From Bdellovibrionales bacterium GWA2_49_15 (GTDB taxonomy: Bacteria > Bdellovibrionota > Bacteriovoracia > Bacteriovoracales > Bacteriovoracaceae), in NCBI GenBank assembly GCA_001769855.1, contig MEPP01000030.1, positions 62,001 through 126,000 on the forward strand: a stretch of DNA of 64,000 nucleotides. Direction: 5' to 3'. The notes under the pieces are model-generated. The model worked only from the letters and a program-made list of their open reading frames with translations, did not search any database and had not been told where the DNA came from. Every line of letters starts with the position of its first letter. Positions within the stretch are counted from its first letter, which is position 1. Positions 1 through 8,887 of the stretch are shown here, in pieces. The translations under genes were made by a program, and so were the position numbers.

Positions 1-1
1 C

Positions 2-1978
2 GTTACCATCAATTATGATGACGGAGTGATCGGCCAAAGCGCCACACGCGATGTGACGGGAACTGGCGTGGCCCCTGCGAGTCTGTCGATCAGCGATGGC
101 ACGGTCTATGATTTTGGCATAGCCGTGGTAGGCTCCACACAGGCACATTCCTTCACTGTTACTAATTCCGGAGGTGTTGATGCCACCGGACTGAGCGGTG
201 CTGGTTTAGTTGCTCCCTTTAGTTATAAGGACGGAAGCTATCCCGGAACCGGGGGCACCTGTAGCGGAACACTCAGTGTTGGGAGCTGCACAATTGTGGT
301 GAACTGGGCACCGACGGGAGTCGGTCTTGGCAGTGATACAATCGAAATCAGCTACAATGATGGCGCCGCGGCCCAGATCGCCATGAGAGACGTCCAGGGC
401 ACAGGTGTAAGTCCCGCCGTCCTAACATTGAGCCCCGCCTCTTTTCCCTCATCGCCTACGGGAGTGCCCAGCAGTCTGCAAATGATTACGATTACCAATT
501 CGGGTGGGTATGTGGCGACGGCCATGAATCACTATGCATTTGGGGGCGACAACGGCTTTAATTATTCGGGGGGAGTCTATCCAGGGACTTCCGGAGATTG
601 TGGCGCGACCCTGGGCCCTGCTGCCACTTGCACAATTCAGCTCGGCTTCACCCCTCAGACGGTAAAAAATAACACCGCCAACGTCTACATCGATTACTAT
701 GACGGGACGACGGGCCAGCAGGCTTCTGGCAGCTTAAGCGGCGTTGGCACGCGACCATTTTTTGGCACGGCCAGTGATGGAGACGTGACGGTCATTGCGG
801 CGAGTACCGACTTCACCGCGACAAACCTTACCAATGGCAAAAAGGCCACCACGGTGGCAGGAGTTACCAACGTTTCCGGCAATGTGTTCACTCTGGTTAA
901 TACTATTGGTGCTGCCAATAGCTTCACCACGGCCAACTTCGATGTTGGGGATGAGATTATGTGGATTGTATCCCAGGCAGGATCAGGTGCCGGTTCGTGC
1001 AGTGGCCATCAAGGTGAATATGGTTTTGCCAATGTGACCGCTCGAACCACGGGGACTATCACGATCGACGGCAGTCTGGGATTTAGTCCAAACAACGCCG
1101 AGTTTTCCATGGGCAGCAACACTGGAACATTTTGTAGTATACAGGTGGTGAAAGTCCCCAACTTAAACAACCTCACCATCAGCTCAGGGGACCTGACGAT
1201 GCCCGCCTTTAATCATCAGTTCGGAACAGGTGGCGTCTTTGCCGCTCGTGTGGCGGGAACGATGACTCTGACCGGTCAGGTGAATATGATGGGCAAAGGA
1301 TTTCAGGGCGGCAGTGGAAACGGTTCCAGTGGTGCTAAAGGACACAGTCAGATAGGCTCCGGGCCGCTTTCCAATTCAATCGATGCGCCCAGCTTCGGAA
1401 TGGGGGGCGCTAACGGAGTCTATACCTCGAATGGTGCTGCGGGCGGTGGTGGAAATGCCATTGGTGGTCACGGAGGTAATTCCAGCACAGGAACGGGCGG
1501 TGGCGAGGCCAACAACTATTGCGCGGGCCCCTGTGCACCGAACGAACGGCTCTTTATGGGCGGTGGTGGCGGCGCCAACTCCGCATCTGCCCAGGGTGGA
1601 AAGGGTGGTGGAGTTATCTATCTCGTTGCCAATTTAGTCGACGGTGCCGGTGGTCTCTTAAAGGCCTACGGGGATGTGGGCCTCACTGACGCCTGGTCTG
1701 GCGGCGGCGGTGGTGGCGGTGGCTCTATTTATCTTCATGCCACTAACCTTGGCGGCTCCTGGCAGACTCGCACCAAAGGTGGAGCAGGTGGTAGTGCTTC
1801 CTTTGCGGGCGGAGGCGGAGGCGGTGGTGCCATTGAAATTTTATATTGCGGTAGCAACACGGCTTCCATCACCATTGATGTTACAGGTGGTACCACGGCG
1901 GGCACGGGGGGAGCTATTGTCCCTATCGTAGGCTTGCCAGGTTACGGGCCGGTAGCAGCCATTTCGACCTGCCCTTAA
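2..1978 (+). CDS. Secreted repeat protein: choice-of-anchor-D (ASH-like) repeats plus glycine-rich C-terminus, 5' partial
   Basis: The frame is open from base 2, so the N-terminus lies outside the window. The visible part begins in the last strand of one Ig-like repeat and carries two more units of roughly 110-120 residues. Each unit ends in a Y-x-D-G strand followed by a G-T-G-V-x-P linker and has a conserved Cys pair around GTGGTC and GSCTI. This is the pattern of choice-of-anchor-D / ASH-like beta-sandwich domains in surface proteins. After about residue 250 the repeats stop, and from about residue 430 to 640 the chain is very rich in Gly with runs of four to eight Gly separated by short V-I-Y-L strands, like glycine-rich adhesin/autotransporter-type modules. 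No membrane anchor follows. Probably a surface or secreted adhesin; the function is inferred from architecture only. The next gene converges on it with a 4-bp gap. Confidence 0.75.
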   Translation, partial: VTINYDDGVIGQSATRDVTGTGVAPASLSISDGTVYDFGIAVVGSTQAHSFTVTNSGGVDATGLSGAGLVAPFSYKDGSYPGTGGTCSGTLSVGSCTIVVNWAPTGVGLGSDTIEISYNDGAAAQIAMRDVQGTGVSPAVLTLSPASFPSSPTGVPSSLQMITITNSGGYVATAMNHYAFGGDNGFNYSGGVYPGTSGDCGATLGPAATCTIQLGFTPQTVKNNTANVYIDYYDGTTGQQASGSLSGVGTRPFFGTASDGDVTVIAASTDFTATNLTNGKKATTVAGVTNVSGNVFTLVNTIGAANSFTTANFDVGDEIMWIVSQAGSGAGSCSGHQGEYGFANVTARTTGTITIDGSLGFSPNNAEFSMGSNTGTFCSIQVVKVPNLNNLTISSGDLTMPAFNHQFGTGGVFAARVAGTMTLTGQVNMMGKGFQGGSGNGSSGAKGHSQIGSGPLSNSIDAPSFGMGGANGVYTSNGAAGGGGNAIGGHGGNSSTGTGGGEANNYCAGPCAPNERLFMGGGGGANSASAQGGKGGGVIYLVANLVDGAGGLLKAYGDVGLTDAWSGGGGGGGGSIYLHATNLGGSWQTRTKGGAGGSASFAGGGGGGGAIEILYCGSNTASITIDVTGGTTAGTGGAIVPIVGLPGYGPVAAISTCP

Positions 1979-1982
1979 TTTC

Positions 1983-3653
1983 CTACCAGTTGCTCGAGGT
2001 ATTTTCTAAATTGATTTTACCGGCGATGTCCTTTTTGCGACTGCCCTTACCAATTGTCCCGGCGTATTCTCCCACCAGTTCGGCGTTATCGATCTTGGCA
2101 TTGAAGGTGGCCGCGACTTCCAGACCGTCGCCGCTACTGTGCTGACAAAGACCGTTCATCCTGCCATTCAATGTTTCTGCCTCTTTCAATGGGGCAGAGT
2201 AATAGAGTTCACAAGGCATTCCATCGAAGACAACTTTTTGCCTTCCCGTGACCATGGTACTGTTATTGTCATAGGAGAGATATAATTTCTCACCTCCACC
2301 CAAAGAGCCAGTGATCAGGCCCTCGTAACCAATCGAGCCGGAAAGTCCGTCGGGGCGCTCTTCCAAAACGTAATATTGTCGGTCGGGTGTATTGCTGAAA
2401 CCTCCAATGACTTCAATTTTTACCTTCATCCCTCTGGGGTCGGCCACCTCAACTTTCCAGGCGGAGGTAACGCCGACCTTTTCGGTCTCGGTGTAGTTGG
2501 GAAGATCACCCACGATCATCACCGGATTTTCCGAGAGCAGCTTTCCGCCCTTGACGACGCTCAAACGAACTTGGACATTTTGGGCCGTTTCACGAGTGAG
2601 ATTGGCGACGGCGACTTTGAGGAGGAATACTTTTTTCCCGGGCATGGTGAGATCAGGAGAGGCGAAGCTCATGCACCGTAAGCCGGTAATGGAGGCGCGC
2701 CAGATGGTCCAGATGTCGGTGGCCGACTGAGAGAGGGCCTCCGCGGCACTGGCGGTCCAAGCTGTCATGTTGGCACGGGTGGTGGTGGCAGAGCGCTTGG
2801 CAAGCTCTTCGGCCTGAGTCTGCATCTCATCCCAGGCCGGTTCAAAGGCGGGCGCAGGATTGGTCCACCCTTTGCTATAACCGCTCAGAACGACGTCTGA
2901 GTTGTTCCAATTATGAAACACCCATGCTTCCCATTGCATGTGACTTGAGGATTTCGTGGTGGCCGGCCAAACCCCATTCCAGTACCAGGGGTCAAACCAG
3001 TCAGCGTAGCTCCGCACTTTGGAATCTTCGTAAAAACGTCCGGCCTCCTGAACCCAGTCGGCGCTGTGGGTGCCCACGCCTTGATAATTCATAAGGAAGC
3101 GGTCGTCAGAGATGACATTCGAAAAGATCACTTGTGGCAGGAGATTGCCGGAGGAATCGAGCGCCTCGGTTTTAAAATCGGCGAGAGGCATTCCTACCAC
3201 ATGATAAGGAACCGACATATCCGCCATAAAATGTGCCGACCAGGCAGCGGATTTTTCAACCGTGGCCTCAGAGGTCGAGGTGACCTGTCCGCGCGCCAGA
3301 TATTTGAAAAAACGCGCTGTGGTCGCAGGCCCATTACCTCGATCCAGAATGGGGTTGTAATAGTGCCAGGAGTCTGGTGTGCTGTTTGGGTTGTCCGGGC
3401 CGGGGCCGGAAATCACGCTAATCCCAGTACTTGGATCGTCACTGACATAAAAGACGCCCTCATTGGCGTAAATTTTTTCTAAGGTGGGAAAACCTGATTC
3501 TTGGAAGGCCGGATCTTGTTTCAGCTGATCATAGGCGACATCGAGTAAAAATTGATGGGTGTTAAATCCTTGAAAAGAGCCCCATGAATACGCGGTTTTA
3601 GGCAGCATTAGAGCGATCAAAACTGAAAGCCAGAGCGGGGCAAATAGCTTCAT
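1983..3653 (-). CDS. Secreted zinc-dependent phospholipase C / S1-P1 nuclease-like protein
   Basis: This is a 556-residue protein with a Sec signal peptide (MKLFAPLW to TAYS) followed immediately by W-G-S, as in mature alpha-toxin-type phospholipases and S1/P1 nucleases, where the N-terminal Trp and following His bind zinc. Further support is T-H-Q-F-L near residue 35, D-S-W-H-Y-Y-N-P near residue 100 and the AAWSAHFMADMSVPYHV segment near residue 145, which has the H-x3-D-x5-H spacing of the zinc site. The rest (from about residue 330) has no family assignment; it looks beta-rich and may be an accessory binding domain. The ATG at 3653 is preferred over an upstream TTG because it is preceded by GGAGG seven bases away. 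The substrate (phospholipid or nucleic acid) cannot be decided from sequence. Confidence 0.7.
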   Translation of the reverse strand: MKLFAPLWLSVLIALMLPKTAYSWGSFQGFNTHQFLLDVAYDQLKQDPAFQESGFPTLEKIYANEGVFYVSDDPSTGISVISGPGPDNPNSTPDSWHYYNPILDRGNGPATTARFFKYLARGQVTSTSEATVEKSAAWSAHFMADMSVPYHVVGMPLADFKTEALDSSGNLLPQVIFSNVISDDRFLMNYQGVGTHSADWVQEAGRFYEDSKVRSYADWFDPWYWNGVWPATTKSSSHMQWEAWVFHNWNNSDVVLSGYSKGWTNPAPAFEPAWDEMQTQAEELAKRSATTTRANMTAWTASAAEALSQSATDIWTIWRASITGLRCMSFASPDLTMPGKKVFLLKVAVANLTRETAQNVQVRLSVVKGGKLLSENPVMIVGDLPNYTETEKVGVTSAWKVEVADPRGMKVKIEVIGGFSNTPDRQYYVLEERPDGLSGSIGYEGLITGSLGGGEKLYLSYDNNSTMVTGRQKVVFDGMPCELYYSAPLKEAETLNGRMNGLCQHSSGDGLEVAATFNAKIDNAELVGEYAGTIGKGSRKKDIAGKINLENTSSNW

Positions 3654-3729
3654 GAGAACCTCCAAGGATGTAAGGCTTCTTCTCTTTCATTAGTGACTTT
3701 TCGTCAATATAATTGCGCCGAGGTAAATC

Positions 3730-5559
3730 ATGATAACTCGATCGTTGCTGATTTTTTTATTTGCCCTTCCTGCCTTGGCAGTGGATTTTTCCAAGATTCC
3801 GTCCTCCCGAACGGTGGAGCAGTCGCAGGCCCTTTTTAAGGAAAGAAGTGAGCAGGTGTTCGCCGACTGGCTCAAGGGGCACGTTCCCGCATTCGCCCAG
3901 GAGGATGGCCTGGGCTTTGGTTTAAAAAGTTCGGCGCGGTTGGTGAAAGGGGTGGACCTCCCCCAAATCGAGGCGAGCATCCTTGATCCCAAGGCGCTAC
4001 CGTGGGCCAAATATGGCACTGACATTGTGATCCTGGGCGGCCTTTGCAAGAGAGTTGGCGATTATGATTTCACCTTGCAGGGTCTGATTCGCATGCTCTA
4101 TGTCTCGGAACTTTTGGCACCCATTCCGCTCTCGAAAGCGGCCTTTGATAAAACTCTTTTCACCTTGATTACCCCGAAAGGCAATCAACCATATACTCAC
4201 TTCAGCCTGGGATTGTGTGGGGTTCATCGGGACACCGAAAATCATATTCTCATGACCGAGACCACGCGCTTGCTGGCCAATCAGCTCATGCACCGACACC
4301 CCGAGGTGAAGGATAAAGAGTTATACAACAATCAAAAAAATGGCATTAGCGAGTGGATGCTGAATTTCTTGCAGTATTTTTTTGAGACGTATTTTGAGGA
4401 ATATAATTCCAGGCCGTATCAAGGCTACACCGTCATGGCCTTGAACAATCTCCACAGCTTTTCCCTGGATGAAAAAGTGAAAATCAAGGCCCATATGGTG
4501 CTGGATATTTTAAGTGGCGTCTTTGCCGTGCAAAGCAATGGCGGAAGACGAAGTGTGCCGTTTCGACGGCAACCGGAGTACGATGGAGATTCGGATATCT
4601 TGCGCGGGGATGGCGAGATCGGACGTTTTAACTTGCTTGCCGGTCAATATGATTATCTGGCAAAGCTAAGTCGACCTCATGTTCCTCCCTACGGCAATCA
4701 TTATATGATGGCGGCGGCAGTCAGCGAGTACCGGCCTGGGCCCGAAATTCTGGATTTAATTCTCAAAGAAAGCGGCCAGGAATTTTTCCAAACCATTCAT
4801 CACGAAGGTGTGGAACTTTATTCCCAGGCGCCTCTCTATACGATCAGCGCGGGCGGGATGTATGTGAACAAATTTGACATGGCCACCAAAGAGCAAGATG
4901 GCTGGGCCAGGCCGACCACGATTATTCCAACCCGAGACAGTAGTAGTGAGTATATCCATTGGCCAAGATTTGAGGGACATAAGCATCGCTTGAGAAGACA
5001 AAATACCTGCGTGTATGGCAACTTTGCCTGTGGCCTTAATCTCGTGCTGCCTGCTACCTTGCCTGCAACGTGTCTGGAAAAAAAGGGCGAGTGGAGCTTT
5101 TATCATCTGGATCAACATTGCGCGCTCAACTGGGGACTCTATCTCGCCGTCTGGTCCCGTCCATGCACAAACATGTTGTGCAAGTTGAAGACCAAAAATT
5201 TTGGTGTGATGGAAGTCGAGGCGAGTGAGCACACGTCCTTTGAAAATTTCCAGGCCAATATTTTAGAGAGAAATAAGGTCGAGAAATATAAATTTCACGG
5301 AACAAATACCTATGTTACCTCCCGGGGCCTGGGGATCGAGTTTAATTTTTCATCATCTCTGGGAGAGTGGGAAATCGAGCGCGTGGGCGGTCAGAAAATG
5401 CAAACGAAAATTAAAGATTGGCCGCTGTTTCGGGGCGATATCTTAAACACCCCGAGCCAGGGCGTGGTGACCATCAGGAATCCGCTCAAAAAGCGTGAGC
5501 TTGTCTTGGATGCCCACGATGTCCTCAATCCAAAACGCTTTTGGAGAGAACTCCCTTGA
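3730..5559 (+). CDS. Secreted protein of unknown family, putative polysaccharide lyase
   Basis: 609 residues with a clear signal peptide (MITRSLLIFLFALPALA). GAGG precedes the ATG by seven bases. I do not recognise the family securely. The N-terminal two thirds looks all-helical, with a conserved-looking T-E-N-H-I-L-M segment near residue 175, an N-N-Q-K-N-G plus aromatic-rich stretch near 200 and a Y-G-N-H-Y-M-M segment near 320. The last third looks beta-rich. A helical toroid followed by a beta-sandwich is the usual layout of alginate/heparin/chondroitin-type lyases. The next gene overlaps its stop codon and encodes a GH105-like hydrolase, an enzyme class that removes the unsaturated sugar a lyase leaves. 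A lyase role is therefore inferred from architecture and neighbour, not from an identified catalytic residue. Confidence 0.55.
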   Translation: MITRSLLIFLFALPALAVDFSKIPSSRTVEQSQALFKERSEQVFADWLKGHVPAFAQEDGLGFGLKSSARLVKGVDLPQIEASILDPKALPWAKYGTDIVILGGLCKRVGDYDFTLQGLIRMLYVSELLAPIPLSKAAFDKTLFTLITPKGNQPYTHFSLGLCGVHRDTENHILMTETTRLLANQLMHRHPEVKDKELYNNQKNGISEWMLNFLQYFFETYFEEYNSRPYQGYTVMALNNLHSFSLDEKVKIKAHMVLDILSGVFAVQSNGGRRSVPFRRQPEYDGDSDILRGDGEIGRFNLLAGQYDYLAKLSRPHVPPYGNHYMMAAAVSEYRPGPEILDLILKESGQEFFQTIHHEGVELYSQAPLYTISAGGMYVNKFDMATKEQDGWARPTTIIPTRDSSSEYIHWPRFEGHKHRLRRQNTCVYGNFACGLNLVLPATLPATCLEKKGEWSFYHLDQHCALNWGLYLAVWSRPCTNMLCKLKTKNFGVMEVEASEHTSFENFQANILERNKVEKYKFHGTNTYVTSRGLGIEFNFSSSLGEWEIERVGGQKMQTKIKDWPLFRGDILNTPSQGVVTIRNPLKKRELVLDAHDVLNPKRFWRELP

Positions 5560-6902
5560 AAATTTATTTTTTTATCTTTTTACTTTTTTCCGCCCATGAA
5601 AGTTTTGCTCGGGACGGAGCGTTTCTCTCACCACAGAATGATGGCTGGGTGGTTCATGCGCATATTCCTGTGGCCTTTTCTTGCGCGGTTTCCCCTCTGA
5701 TCATGGTCAATGATGAAAATATCGTGATGAAAAAAACACCTTTTCCTCATCTCTGGTATGGGCAAGCTCCTGGTCTGCCGGTCGGGCGGCAAGCTGTTGC
5801 GATTGAGGGGAAATGCCGAAAAAAAATTATAAAAAGAGTCTTCACGCTTAATTTCTTTGCCACGACTGACGTCACGCCCGCGAAGTTGCTGGCACAAAAT
5901 TTTATGCATAAACATCCCGCCCAAAAATTAAAATGGGATTGGGGTGATGCGCTTTTTCTGTATGGGCTTGGCCGTTTGAGTGACGAGGTAAGTTATGGAC
6001 TGGATTACCAGACACATTATTTTTTCCATCCTGTGACGATTGACTGGGCCGATCGTTGCCCCAGTGCGCTCTCTGCTCTGGCTTTATGGCGCAAAACCGG
6101 CCATCCGGAATCATATCAAAATCTGATGAGGACGCTCGAATTTATCAAACACGGTCCGAAAAATTCTTTAGGCGCTATCAATCATTTTGGTGAAGAGACC
6201 TGGATGAGTAAAATCTTTCCTGCTTCCATCTGGGTGGATTCGCTGATGATGTACGCCTTGCTGGCGGTTGAGGCGGGAGTGGAGTTAGGGCAACCGGATT
6301 TGTTGGAGTTCGGCTTGAGTCAGCAAATTATCTTTGCTCAAAAGATGAAAGACCTGAGCACGGGTGCTTATTACCATGCTTGGAGTATAAATAAAGACCG
6401 CCCTTTTCCCAAAAGCAATACCTTTTGGTTGAGAGGCAATGGTTGGGTGGGAGCTTCGCTGGTTCTCATGTTGGAAAAGTTGGACGACAGAAAGATCACT
6501 CACCCGCTGGTGCCCAAGCTTAAGCTCCTGGCCCAAACTTTGGCGGCAAGTGTGCGCAAATTTATGCCCGAGCATTTCGTCTTTGATACTCTTTTAACCC
6601 GGCCGGGAAAAGGGTACGAAGAGCTCTCTGGTAGCGCCTTGATGGCCTTGTTTTTTGTCAAAGGGGCCCAGTTAAAAATTCTAGTGCCGGAATATTATCA
6701 GATTGGCTTCGACATCTATGGCGCGATTACGGCGCGCTTGCGTCCCGGTAAAAATGGTCTTTCCATGCCCGATATTTCCGGGCCCACGATGCCCTATCCG
6801 GAGTTGGGTTACAGAATCGTTCCGAGAGGTCGGGATTATTCTTATGGTTTAGGTGCCTACTTATTGCTCGCCCAAGCGGTTCAAGAGGGAAGTGCGAAAT
6901 AA
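5556..6902 (+). CDS. Secreted GH105/GH88-like unsaturated glucuronyl/galacturonyl hydrolase
   Basis: 448 residues from a TTG start that overlaps the upstream stop as TTGA; GGAGAG lies about eight bases upstream, and this start puts a signal peptide (MKIYFFIFLLFSAHESFA) at the exact N-terminus. After about 100 residues of unassigned sequence come GH105/YteR-like elements: WDWGDALFLYGL near 125, the SIWVDSLMM segment whose Asp228 matches the catalytic Asp position, the F-W-L-R-G-N-G-W motif near 290 and the Y-E-E-L-S-G-S-A motif near 355. The family hydrates and cleaves unsaturated uronic acid from oligosaccharides made by lyases. The translational overlap with the preceding secreted protein suggests one pathway. 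The substrate is unknown; the N-terminal extension is longer than in typical cytoplasmic YteR proteins. Confidence 0.75.
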   Translation: MKIYFFIFLLFSAHESFARDGAFLSPQNDGWVVHAHIPVAFSCAVSPLIMVNDENIVMKKTPFPHLWYGQAPGLPVGRQAVAIEGKCRKKIIKRVFTLNFFATTDVTPAKLLAQNFMHKHPAQKLKWDWGDALFLYGLGRLSDEVSYGLDYQTHYFFHPVTIDWADRCPSALSALALWRKTGHPESYQNLMRTLEFIKHGPKNSLGAINHFGEETWMSKIFPASIWVDSLMMYALLAVEAGVELGQPDLLEFGLSQQIIFAQKMKDLSTGAYYHAWSINKDRPFPKSNTFWLRGNGWVGASLVLMLEKLDDRKITHPLVPKLKLLAQTLAASVRKFMPEHFVFDTLLTRPGKGYEELSGSALMALFFVKGAQLKILVPEYYQIGFDIYGAITARLRPGKNGLSMPDISGPTMPYPELGYRIVPRGRDYSYGLGAYLLLAQAVQEGSAK

Positions 6903-6903
6903 A

Positions 6904-7680
6904 ATGCCGCCTGCAATCCAAAAAAAAACCAAATATCCTGCCGGCAAGGTGGCGTTGGAGCGGGCCTTGTCCAAGCTGGGAATTGCATCCCGCTCCCAGG
7001 CCCGTGAATGGATCACGCAGGGGCGCCTGCGCGTAAACGGGATTGTGCAAAAAAATCCCGAATTTTTAGTCACACCTGAAAAAGCGAAATTCGAACTTGA
7101 TGATCAACCCATTGGTAAGATCGAGGCCCTGGTGCTGGTTTTGCATAAACCGAAAAGTATCATTACCTCGCGGGCGGATGAGAAAGGTCGTGCAACGGTT
7201 TTTTCCCTCATCAAAGAGGTCCATGCTCATCTAAGCGCGGTTGGAAGATTGGATTTTGCCACCTCAGGGCTGTTACTTCTGACCAATGACACTCGATTGG
7301 CGGATTGGCTCACCGATCCCAAAAACGCCATCGTGCGCACCTATCTGGTCACTGTGCGAGGGCGAGTTACGGAGGAAGAGCTGGGAAAGCTAATAAGTGG
7401 AATCCGTGATCAGGACGAATTTCTCCAGGTAAACGAGGCGACCTTGCGAAAATCCAGCGAAAGGGAATCGCATCTTACTGTGGAGTTAACGGAGGGAAAA
7501 AATCGCGAGATCCGGCGCATTTTCCTGGCCCTGGGTCATGAGGTGACCAGTTTAAAAAGAGTGGCCTTCGGGGGACTGACTTTAGGCGAGCTACAATCGG
7601 GTGAATATAGAGTGGTATCCTTGGAAGAAATCAAAGCGGCCTTTCCCTCGGCCCCGGTGCGTCCTCTGTTAAAACGCTAA
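6904..7680 (+). CDS. rluB: RsuA/RluB/E/F-family rRNA pseudouridine synthase
   Basis: 258 residues. An S4 RNA-binding domain (A-L-S-K-L-G-I-A-S-R-S to R-V-N-G, residues about 15-55) is followed by the catalytic domain with G-R-L-D-F-A-T-S-G-L-L-L-L-T-N-D near residue 115, in which Asp is the catalytic base of this family, and the C-terminal E-G-K-N-R-E-I-R-R motif. The enzyme isomerises a uridine in rRNA in the cytoplasm; RluB (23S) is the likeliest member but RsuA or RluF cannot be excluded. The ATG one base after the preceding stop is preferred because an upstream in-frame start would lie inside the hydrolase gene. It is probably read through from that operon. It converges on the papain-like gene with a 9-bp gap. 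Confidence 0.85.
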   Translation: MPPAIQKKTKYPAGKVALERALSKLGIASRSQAREWITQGRLRVNGIVQKNPEFLVTPEKAKFELDDQPIGKIEALVLVLHKPKSIITSRADEKGRATVFSLIKEVHAHLSAVGRLDFATSGLLLLTNDTRLADWLTDPKNAIVRTYLVTVRGRVTEEELGKLISGIRDQDEFLQVNEATLRKSSERESHLTVELTEGKNREIRRIFLALGHEVTSLKRVAFGGLTLGELQSGEYRVVSLEEIKAAFPSAPVRPLLKR

Positions 7681-7689
7681 GCTTCGCGC

Positions 7690-8757
7690 TTATTCTCCCA
7701 GCCAGCCAAACTCGTCGGCGTTTTGGGCCATGGCTTCGGCATCAATCCAAAATTGGCCTTGCTGACAGGAGTCCCTCCAGCGCGAATCATAGCGTCGATC
7801 AGTACAGTCCGGGCCAAAAGAATTTCGCAGGAGAAATTGACAGCGTCCGGCCACTTCGCGCCGACCGATAATAACGGAGAGATGCCTTCCAATCTCACAG
7901 CCATCACGGGGAGTGCCATCGGGACTGTATTTTCTAAAATCTTTATTGCCTAAAAAATCCACGCAGTATGAAACCGAGACAGGTTGAGGATTGGGTCTGG
8001 AAAGTCTGGTATTGACCGCGTCTGTGTAGGCTCCGGTAAATCCTCTCGCGGTATTGGCCCTGGCCTGTTGATTGGTGATGCCATTCATCCGGGGTATGGT
8101 GGATAAATCTATCGTCTGACTTCGGCAGGTTTCCTGAACCGCCACTTCAGCGCCGGAGAGCTCGCGCAGAAAGCTCAAGATTCCCGGGATGAATTTGGGA
8201 TTTAGGCCCGGGCCGATATAGTGTGGGCAAAAGCGTGAATCGGAAAGTTGAAAGTTAGCGATGAGCTGATCATACTCGTGGCTGAGGTGCGAGCTTTGGA
8301 TCGCCGTCATGAATCGCTGGTAGGGATCGGGGAAACCATCGGCCGGGACATAAAGAGAATTTGCACGGGCACTGATGGCCTGTATGTGCTCGTGGGAGCA
8401 AGAACCTTTTGATCTTAAGGTGTCGATGAGCTGATAGATATTTCCGCCGCTCACTAAAGAGGCCCCACCGGCCGTGGCCCTTATTCGACCACCCACTCTT
8501 TCTTCCACATCCAGGGCATGATAAACACCGGCGACCACGGCGGAGGTGTGATGACCGGTGCGCGTGTCACCATGGGAAAATCTCCAGGCATCAACCAGCT
8601 GTGAAGCGGTATAGGCATAGCACAGATCGGAAGATTCCTGGTTATGGATGGGGATTTGGGAGAATGCTCCCGGGGTCTGATCAAGGCGCATCGGAGCGCA
8701 ATCGGCCCAGACAGTTTGAGTGCAAAAAAAGGTGAAACAGAGGACAATTATTTTCAC
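7690..8757 (-). CDS. Secreted papain-like (C1-type) cysteine peptidase
   Basis: 355 residues from a GTG start with a signal peptide (MKIIVLCFTFFCTQTVWA). The chain keeps the papain order of active-site elements: Gln40 and Cys46 in N-Q-E-S-S-D-L-C-Y-A-Y (Gln-x5-Cys spacing as in papain), His292 in R-H-L-S-V-I-I-G and Asn312 in L-L-R-N-S-F-G. The Cys motif differs from the usual C-G-S-C-W-A-F. About 240 residues separate Cys and His, longer than in papain, so there is an insertion. No pro-region is evident. It shares this layout with the protein at 18365-19621. No ribosome-binding site is visible before the GTG. Whether it is active cannot be judged from sequence, but all four key residues are present. 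Confidence 0.7.
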   Translation of the reverse strand: MKIIVLCFTFFCTQTVWADCAPMRLDQTPGAFSQIPIHNQESSDLCYAYTASQLVDAWRFSHGDTRTGHHTSAVVAGVYHALDVEERVGGRIRATAGGASLVSGGNIYQLIDTLRSKGSCSHEHIQAISARANSLYVPADGFPDPYQRFMTAIQSSHLSHEYDQLIANFQLSDSRFCPHYIGPGLNPKFIPGILSFLRELSGAEVAVQETCRSQTIDLSTIPRMNGITNQQARANTARGFTGAYTDAVNTRLSRPNPQPVSVSYCVDFLGNKDFRKYSPDGTPRDGCEIGRHLSVIIGRREVAGRCQFLLRNSFGPDCTDRRYDSRWRDSCQQGQFWIDAEAMAQNADEFGWLGE

Positions 8758-8887
8758 CGATACTTATCGGCACCTGGGGTGTGAAAATTAAATATCCGAC
8801 AGCATCGGTCGGGTTGGTGCTTTCGTATTCTAAGCGTAACTGTTGAGATATACTCCCTCGCAAATCGAGTTAAATCGGAGTCATAAA

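Noticed and set aside
3066-3482. 138-codon open frame on the plus strand
   Set aside because: It is antisense to the PLC-like gene, in which the zinc-site motifs are encoded.
8764-8771. GCCGATAA on the minus strand just before the papain-like gene, resembling a flagellar sigma-28 -10 box
   Set aside because: No TAAA-type -35 lies at the right distance, and the box would be only about six bases before the GTG start.
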